Shown: piece by piece, positions 40,404 through 49,027 of the stretch
How the letters are laid out: each line of letters opens with the position of its first letter
Numbering within the stretch: position 1 is the first letter of the stretch
NCBI GenBank assembly: GCA_001799895.1
Contig: MGUI01000014.1
Span: 42,718 to 106,717, forward strand
Direction of reading: 5' to 3'
DNA length: 64,000 nt
DNA from: Elusimicrobia bacterium GWD2_63_28
Lineage (GTDB): Bacteria; Elusimicrobiota; Elusimicrobia; Elusimicrobiales; UBA9959
The notes under the pieces: model-generated
Told to the model about the DNA's origin: nothing
The model's input: only the letters and a program-made list of their open reading frames with translations
The model's database searches: none
Program-made: the position numbers and the translations under genes

Positions 40404-42438
40404 GCTGGAAGTCCGCGAAGTCCCCGGCGGGCGGGCCTTCTACATAGACGGCAGCCTGCAGTTTGACAGCCGCGACGAGGCCGTCTACCACGAAGCGCTG
40501 GCCCTGCCGCCGCTTGCGCTGGCCGCGGCGCGCAAGCCCGCGCCGCTGCGGGCGCTGGTGCTGGGCGGCGGCGACGGCCTGGCGCTCAAGCGCCTGCTGG
40601 CCGGCGGCGTGGCTTCGGCGGAGCTGGCCGACTACGACCCCGGCGTGCTGGAGCTGGCCCGCACCGAGTTCGCCCCTTTCAACGGCGGCGCCCTGGACGA
40701 TCCCCGAGCCAAAGTGCTGGCGCGCGACGCGCGCCTGCACCTGAAAGCCCCGGGCGGCGCCTTCGACCTGGCGCTGGCGGACTTCACCTTCCCCGAAGAC
40801 CTGGCCGGCTGTTCGCTTTTTACGCGCGCCTTCTTCTCCGCCGTGCGCGCCCGGCTGGCCCCGGGCGGGGTGTTCGCCATGAACGCCGTTTCGCCGGACC
40901 GCTTCCCGGCCGCCTTCTGGTCCCTCTACCGCACCCTGGCCTCCGCCCGGCTGTACCCGCGGCCGCTGCGGATCTCCATCCCTTCCTTCACCGCCCACGG
41001 CTACGGCGACTGGGGCATGTTCCTGGCCTCGCCGCGGCCCATAAAGGACGCCGAGTTGAAGGCCCTGCGCTTCGGGCGCGGCAATGCCTGGCTGACTCCC
41101 GCGACTTTCAGGGAGGCCCTCACCCTGCGCCTGTCCGGCGCAGAGCGCGGCCTGCCGCTCTCCTGCGTGATAAAGAAGCCGGGCGACCTGCTCTGCCTGG
41201 TAAACCTGCAGGAGCCGGGCGGCGCCGGGGGCGGCGTCATGGCCGACTTCGCAAACTCGGCCGCCGCCAGGGAACTGCTGGCGGGAATTCCCGGGTCCGA
41301 GCGCCTGGTCTGGCCGCAGCTCGCCTCCGAATGGGAATGGCGGCTGATGGAGACCCTGCGGCTGCTGGACTGGGACCTCTTCCTCTCCGAGCTGGAGAAA
41401 AACGCGGCCGCAATGCCGGGCAAGGCGCTTGAGGAAATAAAACTGCTCCGCGAGAAGCTGCCAGGCCTGCTCAAGGGCGCCGTGCCGGACACCGACCGCG
41501 CCTGGCAGGTGTTCGCCCTGCTGATGACGCTGCTGGTCTTCGTGAACATGGCCTACCCGGACAACGCCTACGCCAAGGGCTACTATTCGCACGGCTCCGC
41601 CGGCAGCGATACCTCCCTCGACATCACCTTCTTCACGCCGGACACCCGCTCGCCCTTCCACCACCCGGTTTTCCAGGGCAGCCAGGTGCTGTTCACGCTG
41701 GCCTCGGGCGACAGGGCCCGGCCGGCCGAGGTGCTGCGCTACCGCGCTCCCGAAAGCGCGGCGGGGCCGGCCGGCATAAAAGAAGAGCGGCTGTATTTCG
41801 CGCTCACCGACGACTCTTTCATCTCGAAGTCAGGCGAGCTGTACCTGAAGCTCGGCCATACGCCGTACCTGCTCAGCGCGGGCACCGGGCGCTTCACGCT
41901 GCTGGACAAGCGCTCGACCGAGCCGCTGTTCGACTTCCTTCCGGAGCCGGGCGCCCTGCAGGCCGCCCTGGGCGCCATAGAGCAGCACGTGAAGGCCGCG
42001 GACAAGGCGCTGGAGGCCTACAAAAAATGGCTGGCCTGGGCCGGGCCCGCCGCGGTTTTCTCGTCGGAGATCCGGGGCCACGCCAACGAGGCCGCCAATA
42101 TCGCCGATATCAAGGCGGCCCTGCTGAAGGCCTCGCTGTCGCTGCAGCAGGGCGCCGCGGCCGCGCCGCTGCCGGAGATCCCCGCCGGCTGGGAACGGCT
42201 CGCGCCGGGGCTCTACCTGGCGGACGATTACGAGATAGTCCTGGCGGACAAGGACGGGGCCTTCTTCTCCTATCCCTACCTGGGCCTGCGCGGCCTGACC
42301 CACCCCGCGCTGAGCCCGGCGGAAGACCTGGACGGCTTTATCACGGAGGTTCTGACCTGGAAGAACTCCCTGCTGGCCCCGAACAATCCGCGCAAGGCGA
42401 TCTTCGAGACGCTGCTGGCGTCCAAGGCCGGACAATGA
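40390..42438 (+). CDS. Spermidine synthase-like (SpeE) domain fused to an unknown membrane-linked domain (682 aa)
   Basis: The N-terminal 280 residues follow the aminopropyltransferase family: FYIDGSLQFDSRDEAVYHEAL, the SAM-binding LVLGGGDG (residues 57-64), LALADFTFPED at the active-site position, and LFTRAFFSAVRARLAPGG. Such enzymes move an aminopropyl group from decarboxylated SAM to putrescine. A hydrophobic stretch near residues 374-392 may be a membrane span. It is followed by about 290 residues I do not recognise (beta-rich, then helical). It overlaps both neighbours. No SAM decarboxylase gene is in the window, so the true donor is open. Confidence 0.78.
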   Translation: MNRHRLEVREVPGGRAFYIDGSLQFDSRDEAVYHEALALPPLALAAARKPAPLRALVLGGGDGLALKRLLAGGVASAELADYDPGVLELARTEFAPFNGGALDDPRAKVLARDARLHLKAPGGAFDLALADFTFPEDLAGCSLFTRAFFSAVRARLAPGGVFAMNAVSPDRFPAAFWSLYRTLASARLYPRPLRISIPSFTAHGYGDWGMFLASPRPIKDAELKALRFGRGNAWLTPATFREALTLRLSGAERGLPLSCVIKKPGDLLCLVNLQEPGGAGGGVMADFANSAAARELLAGIPGSERLVWPQLASEWEWRLMETLRLLDWDLFLSELEKNAAAMPGKALEEIKLLREKLPGLLKGAVPDTDRAWQVFALLMTLLVFVNMAYPDNAYAKGYYSHGSAGSDTSLDITFFTPDTRSPFHHPVFQGSQVLFTLASGDRARPAEVLRYRAPESAAGPAGIKEERLYFALTDDSFISKSGELYLKLGHTPYLLSAGTGRFTLLDKRSTEPLFDFLPEPGALQAALGAIEQHVKAADKALEAYKKWLAWAGPAAVFSSEIRGHANEAANIADIKAALLKASLSLQQGAAAAPLPEIPAGWERLAPGLYLADDYEIVLADKDGAFFSYPYLGLRGLTHPALSPAEDLDGFITEVLTWKNSLLAPNNPRKAIFETLLASKAGQ

Positions 42439-43451
42439 GGATAGCCGGGCTCAAGAAGGAGCATTTTAAACTCTGGAACGACCTGGTCGCCTCCTCTGAA
42501 GGTTCCGGCTTCATGCAGAGCTGGGAATGGAGCGAGTTCAAGGAAGCCGAGGGCGCGAAGGTGGAGCGCCTCGGCATCTTCGAGGGCGGCAAACTGATAG
42601 CGGGCGCCCTGGTGTACAGGGTAGAGACCTCGCTGGGCGTGTCGCCGCTGGCCATGCCGCACGGCCCGGTGCTGCCGTGGTCCGACCCGGCGAAAGCCGA
42701 AGCCTGCTTCGTCCTGCTCAAAGAGCGGCTGGGCGCGCTGGCCGCGAAGACCGGCTCGCCGCTGGCCAGGCTGGAACCTTTTATCACCGGCCTGCCGCCT
42801 TTCCTGGGCCCCGCGCTGCGCGCGCCGCTGGACCTGGTGCCCACCCCGACGCTGCTGGTGCCGCTGGCCGGCTCCGAAGAAGAACTGCTGGCCGCGATGA
42901 CGCAGAAGGGCCGCTATAACGTCAGGCTCGCTGAGCGCAAGGGCGTGGAGGTAATTTCCTCGCCGGGAGGAGACTTGACGGGGGAGTTCCACGAGCTCTT
43001 CCAGCTTACCTGCGCGCGCCATAATTTTTCCGGCGAGCCGGTGGGCTTCTTCAGCCGGCTGCTGGAAGCGCTGGGGCCCGCCGGCCTGGCGCGCGTGTAC
43101 CTGGCCACTTACCAGGGCATGCCCGCGGCCGCCTCCGTGGCGGTGTTCTTCGGGAACAGGGCCACCTACCTCTACGGCGGCACCTCGCCTTTCCTCAAGC
43201 GCACCATGGCCGCCTACGCCATGCACTGGCGCGTGATGCGCGACGCGCGCGGCAGGGGCTGCGCCTTCTACGACATGTACGGCGTGGCGCCGGAGGACCA
43301 GCCGCACCACCCCTACGCCAAATTTTCGGCCTTCAAGGCCCGCTTCGGCGGGAGCCTGGCCCGGCTGGCCGGGGCGCACGATATTTATTTTTACCCGCAG
43401 CTGGCCAAAACTTTGGTCTCTCGGCTGGAAGCTAAAGGAGCGGTGCGATGA
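42435..43451 (+). CDS. FemAB/FemX-like peptidyl(aminoacyl)transferase (338 aa)
   Basis: The start overlaps the SpeE-like stop by 4 bases. Family traits are SGFMQSWEWSEFKE near the N-terminus, MTQKGRYNVRLAERKGVEV in the middle (the Lys/Arg-rich bridge seen in lipid II:glycine glycyltransferases), and the C-terminal GCAFYDMYGVAPEDQPHHPYA and FKARFGG stretch. Such enzymes add amino acids to peptidoglycan stem peptides using aminoacyl-tRNA. Its place beside a polyamine synthase domain and muramyl-sugar recycling enzymes suggests it adds an amine or amino acid to wall precursors. This is inference. Confidence 0.85.
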   Translation: MRIAGLKKEHFKLWNDLVASSEGSGFMQSWEWSEFKEAEGAKVERLGIFEGGKLIAGALVYRVETSLGVSPLAMPHGPVLPWSDPAKAEACFVLLKERLGALAAKTGSPLARLEPFITGLPPFLGPALRAPLDLVPTPTLLVPLAGSEEELLAAMTQKGRYNVRLAERKGVEVISSPGGDLTGEFHELFQLTCARHNFSGEPVGFFSRLLEALGPAGLARVYLATYQGMPAAASVAVFFGNRATYLYGGTSPFLKRTMAAYAMHWRVMRDARGRGCAFYDMYGVAPEDQPHHPYAKFSAFKARFGGSLARLAGAHDIYFYPQLAKTLVSRLEAKGAVR

Positions 43452-44290
43452 TCGAAACTTTTTCCGATATCCTGAAATCGGCGGGCTACGGCCTGCTGGC
43501 GCTGGCGCTGTGCTGGCTGGCGCGGCTGCTCTACGCCGTAAACCCGGCGCGCGGCAGGCTGGATTGGCGGCTGCTGGCCGAAAAGAACCACGCCGCCGCG
43601 CTGGACGCCGGCGGCTATTTCTTCGCGGTGATCCTCTCGCTCGGCGGGCCCATCTCCTGGGCCTCCGGCTCGTTCTCGCAGGGGCTGCTGGAGGCGGCGG
43701 GCTTCGGTCTGTTCGCGCTGCTGCTGCTCAACGCTTCCATGTGGGCCGCGGACAAGACCTACCTGAAAGACCTCGGCCTGCCCGCGCGCGTGGCAGCCGG
43801 CTCTCCCGGCGCCGGGCTGGTGCGGGCCGCTCACGAGGTCGCGCTCGGGCTGGTGATCCTGGGCTCGTCGTGGGGCGAGGCCGGCGGGATACTGATGATG
43901 TCGGCCTTCTGGCTGCTGGGGCAGCTGCTGCTGGCCGCCGCCGTGAAGCTGTATTTCAAGGCCGGCAGGTTCGACCTGGCCGGCGAGCTGGACAAGGGAA
44001 ACCTGGCCGCCGCCTTCAGCGCCGCGGGGGTGATAACGGGGCTGGGGCTGATAGCCTGGGAAGCCCTCTCCGGGCCTTACCTCGGTTTGGGCCGCAGCGT
44101 GTTCGACACCGTGCTTTATTATGCCGCCGGGGCCGCCGGCATAGCCGCCTTCCGCTGGGCCGCCGACTTCGCGCTGCTGCCTGGGGCCACCTTCAGGGCC
44201 GAAGTGCTCAAGGGCAACGCCGCGGTAGGCGCGCTGGACGCGGCGCTCACCGCCGGCGCGGCCGTGCTGATGACTTGGTGCCTGATGTAG
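43448..44290 (+). CDS. DUF350-family membrane protein (280 aa)
   Basis: Eight hydrophobic segments are visible. The LLAEKNHAAALDAGGYFFAV stretch corresponds to the conserved NxAxAxxxxGY signature of DUF350 (YjfL). A second similar segment (LDKGNLAAAFSAAGVI) shows internal duplication. DUF350 proteins occur with PspA-like, YjfC glutathionylspermidine-synthase-like and DUF4178 proteins in other genomes. Its ATG overlaps the FemAB-like stop by 4 bases. A channel or scaffold role has been suggested for the family, without proof. Confidence 0.78.
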   Translation: MIETFSDILKSAGYGLLALALCWLARLLYAVNPARGRLDWRLLAEKNHAAALDAGGYFFAVILSLGGPISWASGSFSQGLLEAAGFGLFALLLLNASMWAADKTYLKDLGLPARVAAGSPGAGLVRAAHEVALGLVILGSSWGEAGGILMMSAFWLLGQLLLAAAVKLYFKAGRFDLAGELDKGNLAAAFSAAGVITGLGLIAWEALSGPYLGLGRSVFDTVLYYAAGAAGIAAFRWAADFALLPGATFRAEVLKGNAAVGALDAALTAGAAVLMTWCLM

Positions 44291-44303
44291 GACTGGAGAC
44301 GAC

Positions 44304-45761
44304 ATGCCGCTTAAAAATCAAGAAAAAGAAACCCCCGGAGTGAAGCCGCTGCCCGAGGTCCCGCTGCGGGCCCTCTATAAAAAAACTTTCGGGGCCGAGC
44401 CCGCTTCGTTCGAGCCGCTCAAGGGCGACGGCTCCGCGCGCAGCCTGTTCCGGCTGGGCGGCGGCGCGCGCTCCGTCATCGGGGCTTTCGGCCCGGACAA
44501 GCTGGAGAACCGGGCCTTCCTGGAATTCTCGCGCCACTTCCGCGCGCAGCAGCTGCCGGTGCCGGAGATCTACGCCGAGGACCAGGCCCAGGGCATCTAC
44601 CTCGAGGAAGACCTCGGCAATACCACGCTTTTTGAGTTCCTGTCCGCCGAGCGCGGCGCGGAGATCCCGCAGCCCGTGATGGCGGCCTACAACAAGGTGC
44701 TGGACTGGCTGCCGAAGTTCCAGGCCCAGGTCTCGCGCGGGCTGGACCTGAAGGTCTGCTACCCGCGCCCCGTCTTCGACCGCCAGTCGATAATGTGGGA
44801 CCTGAATTATTTCAAGTATTACTTCCTCAAGCTGGCCAAGATCCCGTTCAACGAGGCCAGGCTGGAAGAGGACTTCACGCGATTCGCCGATTTCCTGCTG
44901 GAGGCGCCGGCCGATTATTTCCTCTACCGCGACTTCCAGAGCCGCAACATCATGCTGAAGGACGGGGAGCCGTGGTTCATAGACTACCAGGGCGGCCGGC
45001 GCGGACCCGCGCAGTACGATCTGGCCTCGCTGCTTTACGACGCCAAGGCCGACCTGCCGCCCGAGACGCGCGTGGAACTGACCAATTACTACCTCAAAAC
45101 TTCCGGCCAGAAGTCCGCTGAGTTCATGAAGTATTACCACGCCTTCGTCTATATCCGCATCATGCAGGCCATGGGCGCCTACGGCCTGCGCGGCTTCTAC
45201 GAGCGCAAGACCCATTTCCTGGCCAGCGTGCCCTACGCGGTGCGCAATATAGAATGGCTGCTGCGCAACGCCGAGCTGGACGTTAAGACTCCCGAGCTGA
45301 CCGCCTGCTTCAAGCGCATAGCGGCCTCTTCCTACCTGCGGCAGTTCGGTCAGACCAGGCTGGGGCTTACCGTCAGGATCATGAGCTTCTCCTACAAGAA
45401 CGGCGTGCCGCTCGACGACCGCGGCCACGGCGGCGGCTTCATCTTCGACTGCCGCGCGCTGCCCAACCCGGGCCGCCACGCCGAGTACGCGCAGCTCACC
45501 GGCCGGGACGCCCCTGTCATCGACTTCCTTAAAAAAGAGCCCGAGGTGGAGAAGTTCCTGCAGAACGTGTTCGCCATGACGGACATGAGCGTGGAGAATT
45601 ACCAGGCGCGCAACTTCACCTCGCTCTCCGCGGCCTTCGGCTGCACCGGCGGGCGGCACCGCTCGGTCTACTGCGCCGAGGCCCTGGCCGCCCGGATAAA
45701 GCAGAAATACGGCGCGCGCGTAGAGCTGGCGCACCGCGAAATAGGCGGAACGCCCAAGTGA
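44304..45761 (+). CDS. AmgK-like sugar kinase fused to a RapZ C-terminal domain (485 aa)
   Basis: The N-terminal 330 residues are an aminoglycoside phosphotransferase-type kinase with catalytic loop YRDFQSRNIML (near residue 210) and metal-binding WFIDYQGGRRGP. This is the layout of AmgK, the N-acetylmuramate/glucosamine 1-kinase of wall recycling. From about residue 350 the sequence matches the C-terminal domain of RapZ: SFSYKNGVPLD, FIFDCRALPNPGR, LTGRDAPVIDFL and FGCTGGRHRSV. In E. coli this domain binds glucosamine-6-phosphate. The RapZ ATPase half is absent. The start of the MurU-like gene overlaps its stop, supporting a shared pathway. Confidence 0.87.
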   Translation: MPLKNQEKETPGVKPLPEVPLRALYKKTFGAEPASFEPLKGDGSARSLFRLGGGARSVIGAFGPDKLENRAFLEFSRHFRAQQLPVPEIYAEDQAQGIYLEEDLGNTTLFEFLSAERGAEIPQPVMAAYNKVLDWLPKFQAQVSRGLDLKVCYPRPVFDRQSIMWDLNYFKYYFLKLAKIPFNEARLEEDFTRFADFLLEAPADYFLYRDFQSRNIMLKDGEPWFIDYQGGRRGPAQYDLASLLYDAKADLPPETRVELTNYYLKTSGQKSAEFMKYYHAFVYIRIMQAMGAYGLRGFYERKTHFLASVPYAVRNIEWLLRNAELDVKTPELTACFKRIAASSYLRQFGQTRLGLTVRIMSFSYKNGVPLDDRGHGGGFIFDCRALPNPGRHAEYAQLTGRDAPVIDFLKKEPEVEKFLQNVFAMTDMSVENYQARNFTSLSAAFGCTGGRHRSVYCAEALAARIKQKYGARVELAHREIGGTPK

Positions 45762-46459
45762 AGGCGCTGATCTTCGCGGCCGGGCTGGGTACGCGGCTGC
45801 GCCCGCTCACCGACGACATTCCCAAGGCGCTCGTCGAGGTGGGCGGCGTCCCCATGCTGGAACTGGTAATGCGCCGGCTGGCCGCCGCCGGGGCCGGCGA
45901 GTTCGTGATAAACACCCACCATTTCCACGACAAGATAGAGGCCTTCCTGCGCTCCAGGAATAATTTAGGTTTCAAGATAGAGCTTTCCCGCGAGGAGAAC
46001 GCCCCGCTGGAGACCGGCGGGGGGCTGAAGAAGGCCGCCGCCTTCTTTAAAGACGGGGAACCTTTTTTCGCCTATAACTCCGACGTGTATTCAGAGATGG
46101 ACCTGGGCGGGCTGTACGCGGCCCACCTGGCCTCGGGCGCGCTGGCGACGCTGGCCGTCAGGGACCGGCCGTCGAAACGCCGCCTGCTTTTCGACGGAGC
46201 CATGAAACTGAAAGGCCGCGAAGGGGACCTGCCCAAGCCCGGGCTGCTGCCGCTGGCCTTCAGCGGCATACAGGTGATCTCCCCGGCCCTGCTGCCCCGG
46301 ATAACCGAGGACGGCATCTTCTCCGTCACCGCGGTCTACCTGCGGCTCGCCGCAGCCGGAGAGATTATAAAAGGTTTCGAGGACAAATCGCCCTTCTGGA
46401 GCGACATCGGCGACCCGGAGCGCCTGCAAGCCGTGCGCGCCCGCGCCGCGCTGAAATAA
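45758..46459 (+). CDS. murU: MurU-like nucleotidyltransferase (233 aa)
   Basis: The N-terminus IFAAGLGTRLRPLTDDIPKALVEVGG is the sugar-nucleotidyltransferase signature, and FAYNSDVYSEMDL carries the metal-binding Asp. Length fits the short MurU class, which makes UDP-MurNAc from MurNAc-1-phosphate. The GTG start overlaps the stop of the AmgK-like kinase by 4 bases, recreating the AmgK-MurU pair that bypasses de novo UDP-MurNAc synthesis. Without the kinase context a mannose- or glucose-1-phosphate transferase would also be possible. It ends the operon. Confidence 0.82.
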   Translation: MKALIFAAGLGTRLRPLTDDIPKALVEVGGVPMLELVMRRLAAAGAGEFVINTHHFHDKIEAFLRSRNNLGFKIELSREENAPLETGGGLKKAAAFFKDGEPFFAYNSDVYSEMDLGGLYAAHLASGALATLAVRDRPSKRRLLFDGAMKLKGREGDLPKPGLLPLAFSGIQVISPALLPRITEDGIFSVTAVYLRLAAAGEIIKGFEDKSPFWSDIGDPERLQAVRARAALK

Positions 46460-46485
46460 ACCCGGTTCCCTGTTCCGCGTATTCC

Positions 46486-47037
46486 TCAATCCAGATAGGC
46501 TATCGTGCCGGGCTTCCTGGGCAGGGCCTTCTCCGGGCGGTGGCCTTTGTAGCCCAGGGTCACCGCGTAGCACGGCTCGTAGCCTTCAGGCAGGTTGAGG
46601 CGCGCCACCTCTTCTTTCAGCGAAAACCAGAACCGGGACAGGCCTATCCAGCAGGAACCTATGTCGAGTGACTCGGCGGCCAGCAGCATATTTTCTATGG
46701 CGGCCGAGCAGTCCACCAGCGGCGAGATGGCTGCCTTGCGCATGGAGACCACCACCACCACCGGGGCGTTATAAAAGATGTGGAGCTTCTCGTTGGCGCC
46801 CATCTCGCGCATCCAGTCCACCTCGCTCTTGAGCATCAGCTCCTTGGACAGCCGGCTGATGCGGTCCAGCAGCGCGGAGTCGCGGATCACCGTGAAATGC
46901 CAGGGCTGGTCGTTGTGCGCGCTGGGCGCGTACAGGCCGGCCTCCAGTATGGCGTCCAGCTCTGCCTGCTTCAGCTGGTCCGGCAGGTACTTGCGTATGC
47001 TGCGGCGGCTTTTGATAACTTCGAGAACTTTGTTCAT
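46486..47037 (-). CDS. Nitroreductase-family FMN protein (183 aa)
   Basis: The start at 47037 follows GGAGG by 5 bases. Motifs are VIKSRRSIRKYLPDQ (FMN phosphate binding), ILEAGLYAPSAHNDQPW, and later IENMLLAAESLDIGSCWIGL and the YEPCYAVTLGYKGHRPEKALPRK end. Length matches minimal nitroreductases, which reduce nitro compounds, quinones or flavins with NAD(P)H. A TAGAAT box lies further upstream on the same strand. It is a single gene, convergent with murU. Confidence 0.88.
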   Translation of the reverse strand: MNKVLEVIKSRRSIRKYLPDQLKQAELDAILEAGLYAPSAHNDQPWHFTVIRDSALLDRISRLSKELMLKSEVDWMREMGANEKLHIFYNAPVVVVVSMRKAAISPLVDCSAAIENMLLAAESLDIGSCWIGLSRFWFSLKEEVARLNLPEGYEPCYAVTLGYKGHRPEKALPRKPGTIAYLD

Positions 47038-47145
47038 GTCGGCCTCCGGGATAAATTCTACAAAACAAAAACTCCGTGGGCTGAAACTTCCGGGCGCCGG
47101 CCGCATCTAAACGATGAAGATAAAGAAGCCCGCAAAGAGGACCTC

Positions 47146-47502
47146 ATGAACATAAACCTGGAAACCATTCAGCCTTACCTGCTGCCCGCGGCGGTAGCCG
47201 CCTACCTGTTGTTCCGCTATTTCCGGTTCAAAGCCGCCAGGCGCAGGCTGCCGGGGCTGGCGGCGGGGGGAGCGGTATTCGTGGACGTGCGCACGCCAGC
47301 CGAGTTCGCCGCCGGCAACCGGCCGGGCAGCCTCAACATCCCCCTCGACGAGATCGCCGCGCGGGCCGCGGCGCTGGACAAGAACAAGCCCGTGGTGCTC
47401 TCCTGCGCCTCGGGGGCGCGCAGCGGCGCGGCCGCCGGCATACTGAAGGGCCTGGGCTTCCGGGACGTCACCAACGCCGGCCCCTGGCAGAACACCCTCT
47501 GA
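47146..47502 (+). CDS. Membrane-anchored rhodanese domain protein (118 aa)
   Basis: The start is set at 47146 (AGAGGACCTC upstream gives a Shine-Dalgarno sequence). One hydrophobic segment spans residues 10-25, then a rhodanese domain follows: VFVDVRTPAEFAAG, SLNIPLDEI and the active-site loop CASGARSGAA with the persulfide Cys. Single-domain rhodaneses move sulfane sulfur. The gene lies alone between the nitroreductase and the hydrolase genes; no sulfur-metabolism neighbour is seen. Confidence 0.85.
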   Translation: MNINLETIQPYLLPAAVAAYLLFRYFRFKAARRRLPGLAAGGAVFVDVRTPAEFAAGNRPGSLNIPLDEIAARAAALDKNKPVVLSCASGARSGAAAGILKGLGFRDVTNAGPWQNTL

Positions 47503-47517
47503 ACCCCGCTAAAGATA

Positions 47518-47523
47518 TATAAT
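47518..47523 (+). promoter_or_regulatory. -10 TATAAT box, leaderless start of 47530 gene
   Basis: A perfect TATAAT ends 6 bases before the ATG at 47530. No Shine-Dalgarno sequence is seen. Confidence 0.55.
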
Positions 47524-47529
47524 TGCGGT

Positions 47530-48546
47530 ATGGGACGCTATACCGCAGCGCTGCTGCTCTGTTTTTCTTTAACGGCCGGTTTGAACGCCGCGCCCTGTTT
47601 TGACACCCCCGGGCCGTGCGCGGCCGCGGCCGGCCCGGCCCTGCCCGCGCCCGCCCTGCCTGAAGCCGAGGCGCTGGCGGCCGCAAGGCCGGTAGTGATC
47701 TCCATCGTGGGCGTGGACTTCGCCGAGCTGGGCATAGGCAAACTGGAGCTCGCCTACTTCAAAAAAATAATAGCCCATTTCAAGCCCGGCCGGGAGCTGG
47801 ACGAGACCCTGTTCGCCGCCGGCATCTCCAGCGTGGGCCAGGACGCCGCCCTGGAAGAGACCTTCAAGCGCCTGCCCGACAATTACCTGGACGCCCGCCT
47901 GGCGGAAGCCCTGCCGGGGGAGAGATATGAGATAGTGCCGGTGCGCTGGTCGCGCGACCCCGACGAGAGCGAGGCCGCGGTGCCGCTGGTGGAGAAAGAG
48001 ATAAAGCGGATCTTCTCCAAGGCCCGCTCCGAAGGCCGCCCGGTCTATTTGGTGGCGCACAGCTGGGGCACGGTGCTGGCGCATACCGCCCTGCACCGCC
48101 TGGCCGTCTCGGCGCCCGAGGTGCGCGTGGAAAAGCTCGTCACCCTGGGCTCGCCGCTGGTGCCCGGCCACTGGTGGCTGGAACTCTTCCTCAAGCTCGA
48201 GATCAACGCGGGCCAGCTGCAGCAGTTCGTGGCCAAGCCCCGCAATACCGGCCGCTGGGTGAACCTCTGGGCCAAAAACGATTATTTTTCGAACGAGATA
48301 GCCGCCGCCGACAAGAATATCCTGGAAGACGACCTGACGGTAACGCTGGAGCGGCGCGTGAAATGGGCCGCCCAGATAGACCACTCGCTGCGCGACGAGG
48401 CGCTGCGCGATCTGTTCTTCCTGAAGAGCCTCAAGACCTGGCATTTCGCCTATATCTTCGATTTCGAGGTTTACCTGAAGACGCTGAAAGAGAACCACGG
48501 CAAGGCCATCTTCGCGCCTGTCATCTCCGCTGAGCTGGCCTACTGA
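47530..48546 (+). CDS. Exported alpha/beta-hydrolase (lipase/esterase-like, 338 aa)
   Basis: A signal peptide is present (residues 1-20). VYLVAHSWGTVLAHTAL holds the nucleophile elbow as AHSWG, a small-residue variant of GxSxG. VTLGSPLVPGHWW follows, as in extracellular lipases and PGAP1-like esterases. A late HSLRDEAL may provide the catalytic His. An N-terminal VISIVGVDF strand starts the core. Substrate is unknown. It precedes the YhcH-family gene by 10 bases and may share its transcript. Confidence 0.72.
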   Translation: MGRYTAALLLCFSLTAGLNAAPCFDTPGPCAAAAGPALPAPALPEAEALAAARPVVISIVGVDFAELGIGKLELAYFKKIIAHFKPGRELDETLFAAGISSVGQDAALEETFKRLPDNYLDARLAEALPGERYEIVPVRWSRDPDESEAAVPLVEKEIKRIFSKARSEGRPVYLVAHSWGTVLAHTALHRLAVSAPEVRVEKLVTLGSPLVPGHWWLELFLKLEINAGQLQQFVAKPRNTGRWVNLWAKNDYFSNEIAAADKNILEDDLTVTLERRVKWAAQIDHSLRDEALRDLFFLKSLKTWHFAYIFDFEVYLKTLKENHGKAIFAPVISAELAY

Positions 48547-48556
48547 CCGCCTTACT

Positions 48557-49027
48557 ATGATACTTACGCGGCTTGAACACGCGGACCGCCAGGTCCCTCA
48601 CGCGCCCGGGCTGAAGGCGGCCCTGGCTTTCCTGCGCCGCCCCGGCCTGCGCGAACTGCCCGACGGCAGGTACGAGATAGACGGCGAGCGGGTCTATGCC
48701 ATGGTGCAGCGCTATTCTACGGCGCCCGCCCTGCCGGCGAAGTTCGAGGCGCACCGCAAATTTATAGACGTGCAGTACCTGGCGGCCGGCGCGGAGACCA
48801 TAGCCTGGGCCCCGCTGGACCGCGTGGAGATCGGCGAGCCCTACGACGGTGAGAAGGACGCCTGCTTCGGCGCCGCCGGGGCGGCCTGGCAGGTGCCGGC
48901 GGTGCTGCGCGCCGGAGAGCTGGCCGTGCTTTACCCGGAAGACGCCCACGCGCCGCGGCTGCCCGCCGGCGCGCCTGGGCCGGTGGTGAAAGTGGTGGTC
49001 AAGGTTTCAATAGAGGCTGGATTATGA
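48557..49027 (+). CDS. YhcH/YjgK/YiaL-family protein (156 aa)
   Basis: The length and the run KFEAHRKFIDVQYLAAG, followed by GELAVLYPEDAHAPRL and a VVKVVVKV end, fit the YhcH/YjgK/YiaL (DUF386) beta-barrel family. Members bind a metal and are linked to sialic acid or other sugar-acid catabolism, where an anomerase or isomerase role is reported. The gene overlaps the following small gene by 4 bases (ATGA). No sialic acid genes are visible here, but amino-sugar recycling genes are a few kilobases upstream. Confidence 0.82.
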   Translation: MILTRLEHADRQVPHAPGLKAALAFLRRPGLRELPDGRYEIDGERVYAMVQRYSTAPALPAKFEAHRKFIDVQYLAAGAETIAWAPLDRVEIGEPYDGEKDACFGAAGAAWQVPAVLRAGELAVLYPEDAHAPRLPAGAPGPVVKVVVKVSIEAGL

